From an uncultured Clostridia bacterium (GTDB taxonomy: Bacteria; Bacillota; Clostridia; UBA1381), in the NCBI GenBank assembly GCA_934476675.1, contig CAKSOE010000044.1, positions 1-14,083 on the forward strand: a stretch of DNA of 14,083 nucleotides, in the 5' to 3' direction. Below the pieces are notes generated by a model that was given only the letters and a program-made list of their open reading frames with translations, was not told where the DNA came from and did no database searches. A program made the translations under genes and the position numbers. Below are positions 7,550 to 14,019 of the stretch, in pieces. Within the stretch, counting starts at the first letter, position 1; every line of letters begins with the position of its first letter.

Positions 7550-8335
7550 TTGGATAAAATTATTATTTTTTCAGATTACGGACTGGACGATGCAGCGGCG
7601 CTGGCAGATATAATTCTGCATAGGGATGCATTTGAGAAGATTGATATTGTGCCGATAGGCGGCAATGTGCCGACGGAGGTATCTTTGAGAAACTGCCTGA
7701 CTTTGCTTGGTGAATATCCGTACGCAAACGATAAAATTACGGTTGTAGATACGACAGATACGAAGCAGCCGGAGGAATATCTCAAAGAAATTCACGGCAA
7801 TGACGGCATGGGAGACGTTTTTGAAGCAGGGGCAAAGCCGGAGGTTAAATACGAAGAATTTGACGAATGGCTCAAAACTCTTTCGGGTGATGAACTCGTT
7901 TTAAGTCTCGGACCTATGACTATGGTAAAAAAGCTTTTTGAGTATAAGGACACATTCCGTCTGGTGATTATGGGCGGCAGTATTGAGGCAGAACCGAATT
8001 TTAAGGGTTTTGAGTTTAACCAAAGCCTTGATAAGGAGGCGTTTGCCTATTGCACAAAATTTCCGCATACCGCAATTACTCTGGACGCATCTTTTACTCC
8101 GGCGCTGAATATCAAGGATATTCATATAAACGGCGAGGGAGTGTATTCGCAGATACTTAATGCCTGCCAAAGAATAAGCCGTGAGCGCAACACCGACGGC
8201 TGTTATGTATGGGACGATATTGCCGCATGCTTTATACTGCACCCCGAACGGTTTAAAGTGAGCAAAAAACGTGATTCGGCAGGTAATATTCTGAATGTGG
8301 CAGAATACATTTCAGACTTAAAACACTTTGAATAA
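7550..8335 (+). CDS. Divergent inosine-uridine-type nucleoside hydrolase
   Basis: A 261-residue protein of the IUNH family, which hydrolyses nucleosides to base and ribose with a bound calcium ion. Recognisable elements are the N-terminal metal loop SDYGLDDA (Asp9, Asp13, Asp14), GGNVPTEVSLRN in the place of the conserved GN..N block, SLGPMT in the place of LGPLT, MGGSIEAEP, the substrate-binding EFN, and a C-terminal Asp222 in VWDDIAA. The usual DxDPG is changed to SDYG, and the His before the C-terminal metal Asp is Trp221, so activity or specificity may differ. Start: TTG 7550, 8 nt after AAGGAGG (7535-7541), which overlaps the ftsY stop; it is therefore probably cotranscribed with ftsY. 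The next unit encodes uracil uptake and salvage, which supports a pyrimidine nucleoside role by context. Confidence 0.8.
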   Translation: MDKIIIFSDYGLDDAAALADIILHRDAFEKIDIVPIGGNVPTEVSLRNCLTLLGEYPYANDKITVVDTTDTKQPEEYLKEIHGNDGMGDVFEAGAKPEVKYEEFDEWLKTLSGDELVLSLGPMTMVKKLFEYKDTFRLVIMGGSIEAEPNFKGFEFNQSLDKEAFAYCTKFPHTAITLDASFTPALNIKDIHINGEGVYSQILNACQRISRERNTDGCYVWDDIAACFILHPERFKVSKKRDSAGNILNVAEYISDLKHFE

Positions 8336-8345
8336 CTGTTTTAAG
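8317..8345 (+). terminator. AT-rich hairpin at the end of the nucleoside hydrolase gene
   Basis: CTTAAAACA (8317-8325) and TGTTTTAAG (8337-8345) form a perfect 9-bp stem around an 11-nt loop that contains the stop codon. Some T-rich sequence follows (8353-8357), but the stem is AT-rich and the U-run is offset. It is at best a weak terminator before the uraA promoter. Confidence 0.3.
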
Positions 8346-8377
8346 CGTAAAATTTTATCCTAATTTGTAAAAAGCAG

Positions 8378-8406
8378 TTGACAAATCGGTGAAACTGGTA
8401 TATAGT
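8378..8406 (+). promoter_or_regulatory. Promoter of uraA-upp
   Basis: A consensus TTGACA (8378-8383) is 17 bp from TATAGT (8401-8406). Transcription should begin near 8413, leaving a leader of under 30 nt with room for only the ribosome binding site AGAGGAGG (8427-8434). There is no space for a PyrR-type attenuator, so control by uracil level, if any, must act in another way. Confidence 0.85.
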
Positions 8407-8440
8407 AGAAAGGATGAAAATTAAACAGAGGAGGTTCTTT

Positions 8441-9766
8441 ATGAATAATAACAGATTAACGGGTAGAGATTTTGTGCTGGGTGTTCAGCATTTGTTTGCA
8501 ATGTTCGGCGCAACGGTTCTTGTTCCCGCACTTACCGGACTCAGTGTTTCCGCAACGCTGCTTTTTGCAGGCTTGGGAACGCTTTTGTTCCATTTGATAA
8601 CGGGAAGAAAGGTTCCTGCATTTTTGGGTTCGTCTTTTGCATTTCTTGGCGGATATTTTGCAATCAAGGCACTGTGCGACGCACAGGGGGTAAGTAATTT
8701 TTCGGCATATGCCGGCGTAGGTGTTGCGTGTGCCGGTATGGTTTATGTAATTCTGGCAATATTATTTAAGTGTTTCGGCGCCAATAGGGTTATGAGGTAT
8801 TTTCCTCCTATAGTTACCGGCCCGATAATCATTTCAATCGGTTTGACTCTTTCGGAAACAGCTATAACAAACTGCACGGATAACTGGATTATAGCTCTTG
8901 CAGCAATTATTACGGTTATCGTATGCAATATATGGGGAAAAGGCATGGTAAAAATAGTACCGATTCTGCTGGGAGTAATAGTATCGTATCTTGTGGCGGT
9001 ATGTATGGGTAAGGTTGATTTTACACCTGTTGCCGAAGCTAAGTGGATAGGTTTTCCGGTAGCTTTTAATGATACGGTATTTTCACTCTTTAAAGACGGC
9101 GACGCGTCAATAATTATCACTTCGATTATAACGATTGTTCCTATCGCGATTGCAACAATTATCGAGCATATAGGCGATATATCGGCAATCAGCTCAACGG
9201 TAGGCAAAAACTTCATTGCAGAGCCGGGACTTCACAGAACACTTTTGGGCGACGGTCTTGCAACATCAATGGCAGCCCTTTTCGGCGCTCCGGCAAACAC
9301 TACATACGGCGAAAACACGGGTGTGCTTGCGCTTACTAAGGTTTACGACCCGAGAGTAATAAGACTGGCTGCAATCTTTGCGGTAATACTTTCACTTTCA
9401 CCCAAGTTTGCGGCAATCATACAGGTTATGCCGGTTGCAACCATGGGCGGAATTTCGCTTATTCTTTACGGTATGATTTCAGCCGTAGGTGTAAGAAACG
9501 TTGTTGAAAATCATGTCGATTTATCAAAATCAAGAAATATAATTATTGCAGCGCTTATACTGGTGCTTGCAATAGGTATCAAGTTCGGAACGGGCGACGC
9601 ACAGGCAATTGTGTTTAATATCGGACAGGCTGCTATAAGCCTTTCGGGATTGGCAGTGTCTGCGATAATAGGTATTTTACTGAACGCCGTTTTGCCGGGC
9701 AAGGATTATGTATTTGAAACCGACGACGCCGATAAGGCAAAAACAGGCGTTGACTTCAAGGTTTGA
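8441..9766 (+). CDS. uraA: Uracil permease (NCS2 family)
   Basis: Integral membrane uracil:proton symporter of 441 residues. It opens with GVQHLFAMFGATVLVP, the hallmark of the UraA branch, and continues through many hydrophobic segments in the 14-helix NCS2 pattern. The substrate region is recognisable: IIEHIGD (UraA has EHIGH there, so the second polar residue is Asp instead of His), and APANTTYGENTGVLALTKV, which carries the second conserved Glu. The C-terminus is short and polar. The start is ATG 8441, 6 nt after the strong AGGAGG. An upstream in-frame ATG at 8414 lies near the transcription start and lacks a binding site. It is first in an operon with upp, so imported uracil is handed to the phosphoribosyltransferase that traps it. 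Confidence 0.95.
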   Translation: MNNNRLTGRDFVLGVQHLFAMFGATVLVPALTGLSVSATLLFAGLGTLLFHLITGRKVPAFLGSSFAFLGGYFAIKALCDAQGVSNFSAYAGVGVACAGMVYVILAILFKCFGANRVMRYFPPIVTGPIIISIGLTLSETAITNCTDNWIIALAAIITVIVCNIWGKGMVKIVPILLGVIVSYLVAVCMGKVDFTPVAEAKWIGFPVAFNDTVFSLFKDGDASIIITSIITIVPIAIATIIEHIGDISAISSTVGKNFIAEPGLHRTLLGDGLATSMAALFGAPANTTYGENTGVLALTKVYDPRVIRLAAIFAVILSLSPKFAAIIQVMPVATMGGISLILYGMISAVGVRNVVENHVDLSKSRNIIIAALILVLAIGIKFGTGDAQAIVFNIGQAAISLSGLAVSAIIGILLNAVLPGKDYVFETDDADKAKTGVDFKV

Positions 9767-9772
9767 TAAAGG

Positions 9773-9811
9773 TATGTAGTCCGTTTAAGTCCGCGGCGGA
9801 TTATATACATA
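9773..9811 (+). promoter_or_regulatory. Hairpin between uraA and upp
   Basis: TATGTA (9773-9778) pairs with TACATA (9806-9811), and GTCCG (9779-9783) with CGGAT (9797-9801, one G-U), leaving a 4-nt bulge and a 13-nt loop. An alternative inner stem TCCG-CGG-CGGA exists at 9790-9800. No T-run follows and no promoter is visible in this 74-bp gap, so it is more likely an mRNA processing, stability or spacing element than a terminator. Confidence 0.4.
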
Positions 9812-9840
9812 ATAACAGCGGGCAGAAGGGTTAAGGGAAA

Positions 9841-10467
9841 ATGTCAAAGTTATATGTAATGGATCATCCGTTGATTCAGCATAAGGTTACAATGCTGAGA
9901 AACGAAAAAACAACCGTTAAGGATTTCCGTGAGCTTGCAAATGAGATTGCGCTTCTGATGGGGTATGAAGCGACAAAGGATTTGGATTTGGCGGATATTA
10001 AAGTAAAAACTCCCATAACGGAAACAATGGGAAAAACAATCGTAAAGCAGGTAGCAATCGTACCTATTCTGCGTGCGGGACTGGGAATGGTTGACGCTCT
10101 TATGAGTCTGATACCGGCGGCAAAGGTAGGTCATGTAGGTTTGTACCGTGATCCCGAAACACACGAGCCGGTAGAGTATTACTGCAAGCTGCCTACCGAC
10201 ATTGAGAAAAGACAGGTGCTTGTAACAGATCCGATGCTTGCAACGGGAGGAAGTGCAATCGCTGCTATCAATTTCATCAAAAAAAGAGGCGCAAACAGAA
10301 TTAAGCTGATGAACATCATTGCAGCTCCGGAGGGAGTTGAAGCTGTTCAGAAGGCTCATCCGGACGTAGACATATACGTTGGTGCGCTTGATGAAAAACT
10401 TAACGAAAACTGCTACATCGTTCCGGGTTTGGGCGATGCCGGGGACAGACTTTTCGGAACATTATAA
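9841..10467 (+). CDS. upp: Uracil phosphoribosyltransferase
   Basis: Salvage enzyme of 208 residues making UMP from uracil and PRPP in the cytoplasm. The N-terminus MSKLYVMDHPLIQHKVTMLRN and the AIVPILRAGLGMVD segment are characteristic of the family. The PRPP loop is VTDPMLATGGSA, and the C-terminal uracil-binding end GLGDAGDRLFGT is intact. Length matches the 208-210 residues usual for bacterial Upp. Ribosome binding is provided by AGAAGGG (9824-9830). It is second in the uraA-upp operon and is followed at once by a strong terminator. Confidence 0.97.
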   Translation: MSKLYVMDHPLIQHKVTMLRNEKTTVKDFRELANEIALLMGYEATKDLDLADIKVKTPITETMGKTIVKQVAIVPILRAGLGMVDALMSLIPAAKVGHVGLYRDPETHEPVEYYCKLPTDIEKRQVLVTDPMLATGGSAIAAINFIKKRGANRIKLMNIIAAPEGVEAVQKAHPDVDIYVGALDEKLNENCYIVPGLGDAGDRLFGTL

Positions 10468-10470
10468 TTT

Positions 10471-10513
10471 TAAGATGTTCGTATTCTTAACGGATGCGAA
10501 CATCTTATTTTTT
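10471..10513 (+). terminator. Intrinsic terminator after upp
   Basis: An 11-bp perfect stem (10471-10481 with 10497-10507) is followed directly by six T residues (10508-10513). It begins 3 bp after the upp stop and cleanly separates the pyrimidine salvage operon from the sugar module. Confidence 0.92.
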
Positions 10514-10537
10514 ACTGCATATTTCTGATTAAAAGTA

Positions 10538-10566
10538 TTGACAAAGCATGAGTTATATTGTATACT
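10538..10566 (+). promoter_or_regulatory. Promoter of the GH88/GH105-type gene
   Basis: TTGACA (10538-10543) and TATACT (10561-10566) with a 17-bp spacer. The -35 box and the three bases after it (TTGACAAAG) are identical to those of the kinase operon promoter at 11624. Transcription should start near 10573, inside the inverted repeat described separately. Confidence 0.87.
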
Positions 10567-10586
10567 TAGTATAATCGGTTTACTAA
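10566..10586. promoter_or_regulatory. Candidate operator, copy 1
   Basis: TTAGTA (10566-10571) and TACTAA (10581-10586) are perfect inverted half-sites 9 bp apart. The site overlaps the last base of the -10 box and the expected transcription start, the place where a bound repressor would block initiation. A near-identical copy lies at the same offset (28 bp from the -35 start) in the second promoter of this module. Confidence 0.65.
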
Positions 10587-10618
10587 ATGCGCTTGCGGCA
10601 GATGAAAGGATTGATAAA

Positions 10619-11593
10619 ATGACAGATTACATAAAAAAACTTGCAGACAGAATGACGGATCACAGCGACAGCGATTGGGCTATGAATATAAATCATTTCG
10701 ACTGGGTCCCGGGAGTGGGCTTGTTCGGAATTTACAATGCCTATGAAGAAACAAAGGATAAAAAATATCTTGATTTCCTCATAAGTTGGGCAGATACGCA
10801 TATAGATGAAGCGTATGATATGCAGACGGTAAACTCAACTGCGCCGCTGCTGACGATTAAAAAGCTTTATGACATTACCGGAAATGAAAAGTATCTTAAA
10901 GTATGTACCGATGTTGCGGAAAATCTTATAACAACCGCACCGCTTACCTCATACGGAGGTTTGGAGCATACCGTAACGGAGGATGGCGCAGACTTTCATG
11001 GGCAGGTATGGGCGGATACGCTGTTCATGGCAGGACTTTTTCTTTTGGAAATGGGGGAGAAGAAGTATGTGGATTTTGCGGCAAAGCAGTTTCTGATACA
11101 CCACAGAAAATTGCAGGCAAATGACAGTCTGTATTATCATGGCTTTAACGGAAAGGATCATATGAGCGCGGTAAAGTGGGGACGTGCGAATGCGTGGATT
11201 GTTTACAGCAGTGCGGCTTTTCTGGAAAAAACGGATAATGACGAAATAAAAAAATATCTCATGAATCATATAAATGCGCTTAAAAAGGTTCAGCGCAAAA
11301 ACGGCGGCTTCGGAACAATTCTTGACGAGGACGCCTCATATGATGAATTGTCGGCAACGGCAGGAATTATTGCCGGAATAAAAAAAGCTGTTTCAATAGG
11401 CGTGGTTGACAGCTCATGTGCGGATATGTGCGACACTGCGGTAATTACCGATAATATTAATGAAAAAGGCGAGCTTGAAAAGGTTTCGACCGGGACACCG
11501 GTTATGCCGGATAAAGGAGCATATATGAATATACCGCTTTGCCCGACGCTTTACGGTCAGGGTTTGGCAATACTTGCATTAAGGAAATATTAA
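10619..11593 (+). CDS. GH88/GH105-type unsaturated glucuronyl/galacturonyl hydrolase
   Basis: A 324-residue (alpha/alpha)6-barrel-type protein. Members of GH88 and GH105 remove the 4,5-unsaturated uronic acid left at the end of oligosaccharides by polysaccharide lyases. Visible motifs are HGQVWADTLFMAG (127-137), with Asp133 in the position of the catalytic Asp of YteR-type enzymes; WGRANAW (187-193); a C-terminal GYGQG-like LYGQGLAILAL; and repeated helical pairs. The second conserved Asp of the family is not obvious: the matching segment reads TVNSTAPLLT. There is no signal peptide, so it should act in the cytoplasm on imported oligosaccharides. The start is ATG 10619, 8 nt after AAAGGA; the reading frame stays open upstream, but it begins there within the -35 box. 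It shares a putative operator with the kinase-isomerase-aldolase operon downstream. It is shorter than many GH105 proteins (about 370), and its substrate is unknown. Confidence 0.8.
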   Translation: MTDYIKKLADRMTDHSDSDWAMNINHFDWVPGVGLFGIYNAYEETKDKKYLDFLISWADTHIDEAYDMQTVNSTAPLLTIKKLYDITGNEKYLKVCTDVAENLITTAPLTSYGGLEHTVTEDGADFHGQVWADTLFMAGLFLLEMGEKKYVDFAAKQFLIHHRKLQANDSLYYHGFNGKDHMSAVKWGRANAWIVYSSAAFLEKTDNDEIKKYLMNHINALKKVQRKNGGFGTILDEDASYDELSATAGIIAGIKKAVSIGVVDSSCADMCDTAVITDNINEKGELEKVSTGTPVMPDKGAYMNIPLCPTLYGQGLAILALRKY

Positions 11594-11623
11594 TAATTAT
11601 TTTCTCCCGATGTTAATATCATA

Positions 11624-11652
11624 TTGACAAAGGGAGAGAAATATTATATCAT
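11624..11652 (+). promoter_or_regulatory. Promoter of the kinase-isomerase-aldolase operon
   Basis: TTGACA (11624-11629) with TATCAT (11647-11652) at 17-bp spacing. It begins 30 bp after the GH105-like stop, with no terminator in between. The upstream transcript could therefore also read into this operon. Confidence 0.8.
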
Positions 11653-11672
11653 TAGTATAATGAATTTACCAA
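11652..11672. promoter_or_regulatory. Candidate operator, copy 2
   Basis: TTAGTATAAT (11652-11661) is identical to the first ten bases of copy 1, and after three differing bases TTTAC and a final AA again match, with half-sites TTAGTA and TACCAA. The spacing to the -35 box is the same 28 bp as in copy 1. Outside this element the two leaders soon diverge. Confidence 0.65.
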
Positions 11673-11686
11673 AAGGGGTGAAAAAG

Positions 11687-12643
11687 ATGAAAGAGACCGA
11701 GGTTGTAACGGTGGGAATAATGGTTGCCGACATTATGGTTAAGCCTGTCGATTCTGTTCCCGAGCCGGGAAAACTTTCGCTTGTCGATTCGATTGAATTG
11801 TTTTCCGGCGGAAATGCCATGACGGCGGCAATAAATATGTCCAAAATGGGGATAAAAAGCGCCGTATGCGGTAAAGTCGGCTGTGATGTTTGGGGAGATT
11901 TTCTCATAAGCTGCCTTGAAAAAAACAATGTTTATCCGGGGGCGGTTGTACGTGACGAAAAAGTTCAGACCTCAGCATCAGCGGCTTTGATTGAGGGAAA
12001 CGGTGAAAGAGCATTTCTTCACTGCAAGGGTACGAATGCGGCATTGCAGATAAGCGATATTGACATGGAAATCATAAAGCAGGCGAAAAGTGTTTTTGTT
12101 ACGGGAACGTTTCTTCTTGATGATTTTGACGGAGAGCAGACTACTGAGTTTCTCAGACTGTGCAAAGAACAGTCGAAAACAACGTTTCTTGATGTGTGCT
12201 GGGACGCATTGGGAAATTGGGGTAAAAAGCTGTTTTCGGCAATGCCTTACATAGATTGGTTCATGCCGAGCATTGATGAGGCAAGAGAAATTTCCGGAAA
12301 GGAAGATTTAAAGGAAATGACGGACGTGTTCTTTGATAAGGGCGTTAAACATACGGTTATCAAATGCGGTGCGGACGGTTGCTATTTGAGGTTGAATAGG
12401 GCAGACGAGGGCAGGCTGATACCGTCATATCGCTGCGAAAACTGCGTAGATACAACAGGTGCGGGCGACAGTTTCTGTTCGGGATTTATTACCGCTTACA
12501 CAAAGGGCGCAGAACCGGAGGAATGTGCAAAATTTGCAAACGCCGTCGGCGCGCTGTGCGTAAGTGCAAGAGGCGCAACAAGCGGAACAAAAAGCTATGA
12601 AGAAACATTGAATTTTATGAAGGAGTGTGAAAAGCATGAATGA
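11687..12643 (+). CDS. PfkB-family sugar kinase
   Basis: A 318-residue ribokinase/PfkB-type kinase. PfkB signature 1 is SGGNAMTAAINMSKMG at 40-55, and signature 2 is DTTGAGDSF at 255-263 with catalytic base Asp261 and the anion-hole GAGD. The family covers ribokinase, fructokinase, ketohexokinase, 2-keto-3-deoxygluconate kinase and phosphofructokinases, and the sequence alone does not fix the sugar. Partnership with an aldose-ketose isomerase and a DHAP-type aldolase suggests a ketose or ketose phosphate substrate. The start is ATG 11687, 6 nt after AGGGGTG (11674-11680); the in-frame ATG at 11660 lies within the operator. It is first in the operon, and its last 8 bases overlap the isomerase gene. 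Confidence 0.9.
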   Translation: MKETEVVTVGIMVADIMVKPVDSVPEPGKLSLVDSIELFSGGNAMTAAINMSKMGIKSAVCGKVGCDVWGDFLISCLEKNNVYPGAVVRDEKVQTSASAALIEGNGERAFLHCKGTNAALQISDIDMEIIKQAKSVFVTGTFLLDDFDGEQTTEFLRLCKEQSKTTFLDVCWDALGNWGKKLFSAMPYIDWFMPSIDEAREISGKEDLKEMTDVFFDKGVKHTVIKCGADGCYLRLNRADEGRLIPSYRCENCVDTTGAGDSFCSGFITAYTKGAEPEECAKFANAVGALCVSARGATSGTKSYEETLNFMKECEKHE

Positions 12644-13136
12644 TGTAAGAGAAAGAGCGGCAGAGTTTTATAAAAAAGCCGCTATTGTGATTACGGAGGA
12701 GGAAAAGAAAAATATCGAGGTGGCTGATTTCGGGCTTAACGACCTTGAAAATACAGGCTTGGAGCTTATAACCTATATCAACACCGAACGCGTATGTGCA
12801 AAGGAAATGGTGCTTTTTCCGGGACAGACCTGTCCGGAACATCTTCATCCGTCCGCAGACGGCAAAAAAGGCAAAGAAGAAACTTTTCGCTGCCGCTGGG
12901 GAGAGGTTTATCTCTACGTGAGCGGCGAAGAAACAAAGGACAGAGCGGTAAATCCGCCCGAGGGCAGATATAGCGTGTTCCATGAAATACACCTTCTCCC
13001 TGGGCAGCAGTATACCATCTATCCCGACACAAAGCATTGGTTCAAGGCAGGGGATAAGGGCGCTGTTATAAGTGAATTCAGCACACATTCAAGTGATGAA
13101 ACAGATATATTTACAGATGAAAGGATTGTAAGATAA
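12636..13136 (+). CDS. D-lyxose isomerase family cupin (aldose-ketose isomerase)
   Basis: A 166-residue cupin closely matching the D-lyxose ketol-isomerase family in its whole layout: VADFGLNDLENTGL, TYINTERVCAKE, PGQTCPEHLHP, ETFRCRWGEVYLYV, HWFKAG and EFSTHSSDETDIFTD. The metal site is visible as His69, His71, Glu82 and His134. Characterised members interconvert D-lyxose and D-xylulose and usually also D-mannose and D-fructose, so the natural substrate cannot be read directly. The ATG at 12636 is used: AAGGAG (12620-12625) is 10 nt upstream, while an in-frame GTG at 12627 is too close. It overlaps the kinase by 8 bp and shares its stop codon's last base with the aldolase start (TAATG), so the three genes are translationally coupled. 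Confidence 0.9.
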   Translation: MNDVRERAAEFYKKAAIVITEEEKKNIEVADFGLNDLENTGLELITYINTERVCAKEMVLFPGQTCPEHLHPSADGKKGKEETFRCRWGEVYLYVSGEETKDRAVNPPEGRYSVFHEIHLLPGQQYTIYPDTKHWFKAGDKGAVISEFSTHSSDETDIFTDERIVR

Positions 13137-13975
13137 TGCTTGTTACATTAGAAGAAATATTAAAGGACGCAGAAGAAAAAAAGTATGCCGTAGGTCATTT
13201 CAATCATCTTAACCTTGAAATTGCACGCGGAATAATCGAAGCGGCGGAGGAGGAAAAATCGCCTGTTATTCTGGGTGTGGCAGAGGTACATTTGCCGTCG
13301 ATTCCGTTGGAATATGCGGCAATGATAATGAATAAAATTGCAAAAGACGCGTCAGTGCCGGTGTGTCTGCATTTCGACCATGGTGTTACATATTCGGAAA
13401 TAATGAAGGCAATGCGCTATGGTTTTTCATCGGTAATGTATGACGGCTCTGCTCTGCCGTTTGAAGAAAACGCATACAATACTCATGAAATAAGCAAGGT
13501 TGCTCATGCGCTGGGCGTAAGCGTTGAGGCGGAATTGGGACACGTAGGCATGGGAGACGAAAACGACAGTGAGGATTATGCAAAATTCTATACAAATCCC
13601 GACGACGTAAATAAGTTTATTCATGCGGCAGATGTGGATGCCTTGGCGGTGGCAATCGGAACGGCTCACGGTGCGTATAAAGCAAAGCCGTGTCTGGATA
13701 TAGAAAGACTGGATAAGCTTTATTCGGTAAGCGAAAAGCCGCTTGTACTGCATGGCGGAAGCGGACTTTCCGATGACGACTTTAAAAATACGGTAAAGCA
13801 CGGAATAAGAAAGATAAATATATGTACAGAGCTGTGCAATGCCGCACTGGATTCATACGGCAGAAGCAGCGCGGACGGCGACTGCTTTGAAAATGCGGTT
13901 ATTACCGCAAAGGACGCCGTTAAAGAGGCGGTAAGAGCTAAAATTCGTCTTTTCGGAAGTAATCAAAAAGCATAA
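13136..13975 (+). CDS. Class II ketose-bisphosphate aldolase (FbaA/GatY/KbaY family)
   Basis: Zinc-dependent aldolase of 279 residues. Family members split a ketose 1-phosphate or 1,6-bisphosphate into dihydroxyacetone phosphate and an aldehyde. The motifs are LHFDHG (78-83) with catalytic Asp81 and zinc ligand His82, VEAELG, GTAHG (175-179, His178), LHGGSG (205-210, His206), and INICTEL in the phosphate-binding end. The usual AFNVNN segment near the N-terminus is GHFNHLN, and the GRLGG loop is GHVGMGDEND, so it is not a textbook housekeeping FBP aldolase. Tagatose- or fructose-bisphosphate, or a pentulose phosphate, are all possible. It starts within the isomerase stop codon (TAATG), with AAAGGA about 10 nt upstream. 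It is last in the operon before a hairpin. Confidence 0.92.
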   Translation: MLVTLEEILKDAEEKKYAVGHFNHLNLEIARGIIEAAEEEKSPVILGVAEVHLPSIPLEYAAMIMNKIAKDASVPVCLHFDHGVTYSEIMKAMRYGFSSVMYDGSALPFEENAYNTHEISKVAHALGVSVEAELGHVGMGDENDSEDYAKFYTNPDDVNKFIHAADVDALAVAIGTAHGAYKAKPCLDIERLDKLYSVSEKPLVLHGGSGLSDDDFKNTVKHGIRKINICTELCNAALDSYGRSSADGDCFENAVITAKDAVKEAVRAKIRLFGSNQKA

Positions 13976-13983
13976 AAACGGAC

Positions 13984-14019
13984 ACAGCCTTGGATAAAAT
14001 CCAAGGCTGTAGGTTTGTC
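13984..14019 (+). terminator. Hairpin terminator after the aldolase gene
   Basis: A perfect 12-bp stem, ACAGCCTTGGAT (13984-13995) with 13999-14010, has a 3-nt loop and starts 9 bp after the aldolase stop. The following tract is short on T (AGGTTTGTC). The stability and position argue for termination, but efficiency may be modest. Confidence 0.7.

Noticed and set aside
8407..8440. PyrR-type attenuator in the uraA leader
   Set aside because: The leader from the predicted start is under 30 nt, too short for anti-terminator and terminator stems.
10538..10618. An upstream TTG start for the GH105-like gene
   Set aside because: This TTG is the first part of the -35 box TTGACA, so the region is not transcribed into this mRNA. 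ATG 10619 has a well-spaced AAAGGA. The same false start occurs at 11624 before the kinase.
10903..11124. Small + strand open frame inside the GH105-like gene
   Set aside because: Out of frame with a gene that has clear motifs, and with no family resemblance of its own.
11602..11641. Hairpin TCTCCC/GGGAGA after the GH105-like gene as a terminator
   Set aside because: The stem is only 6 bp, the loop contains the -35 box of the next promoter, and no T-run follows.
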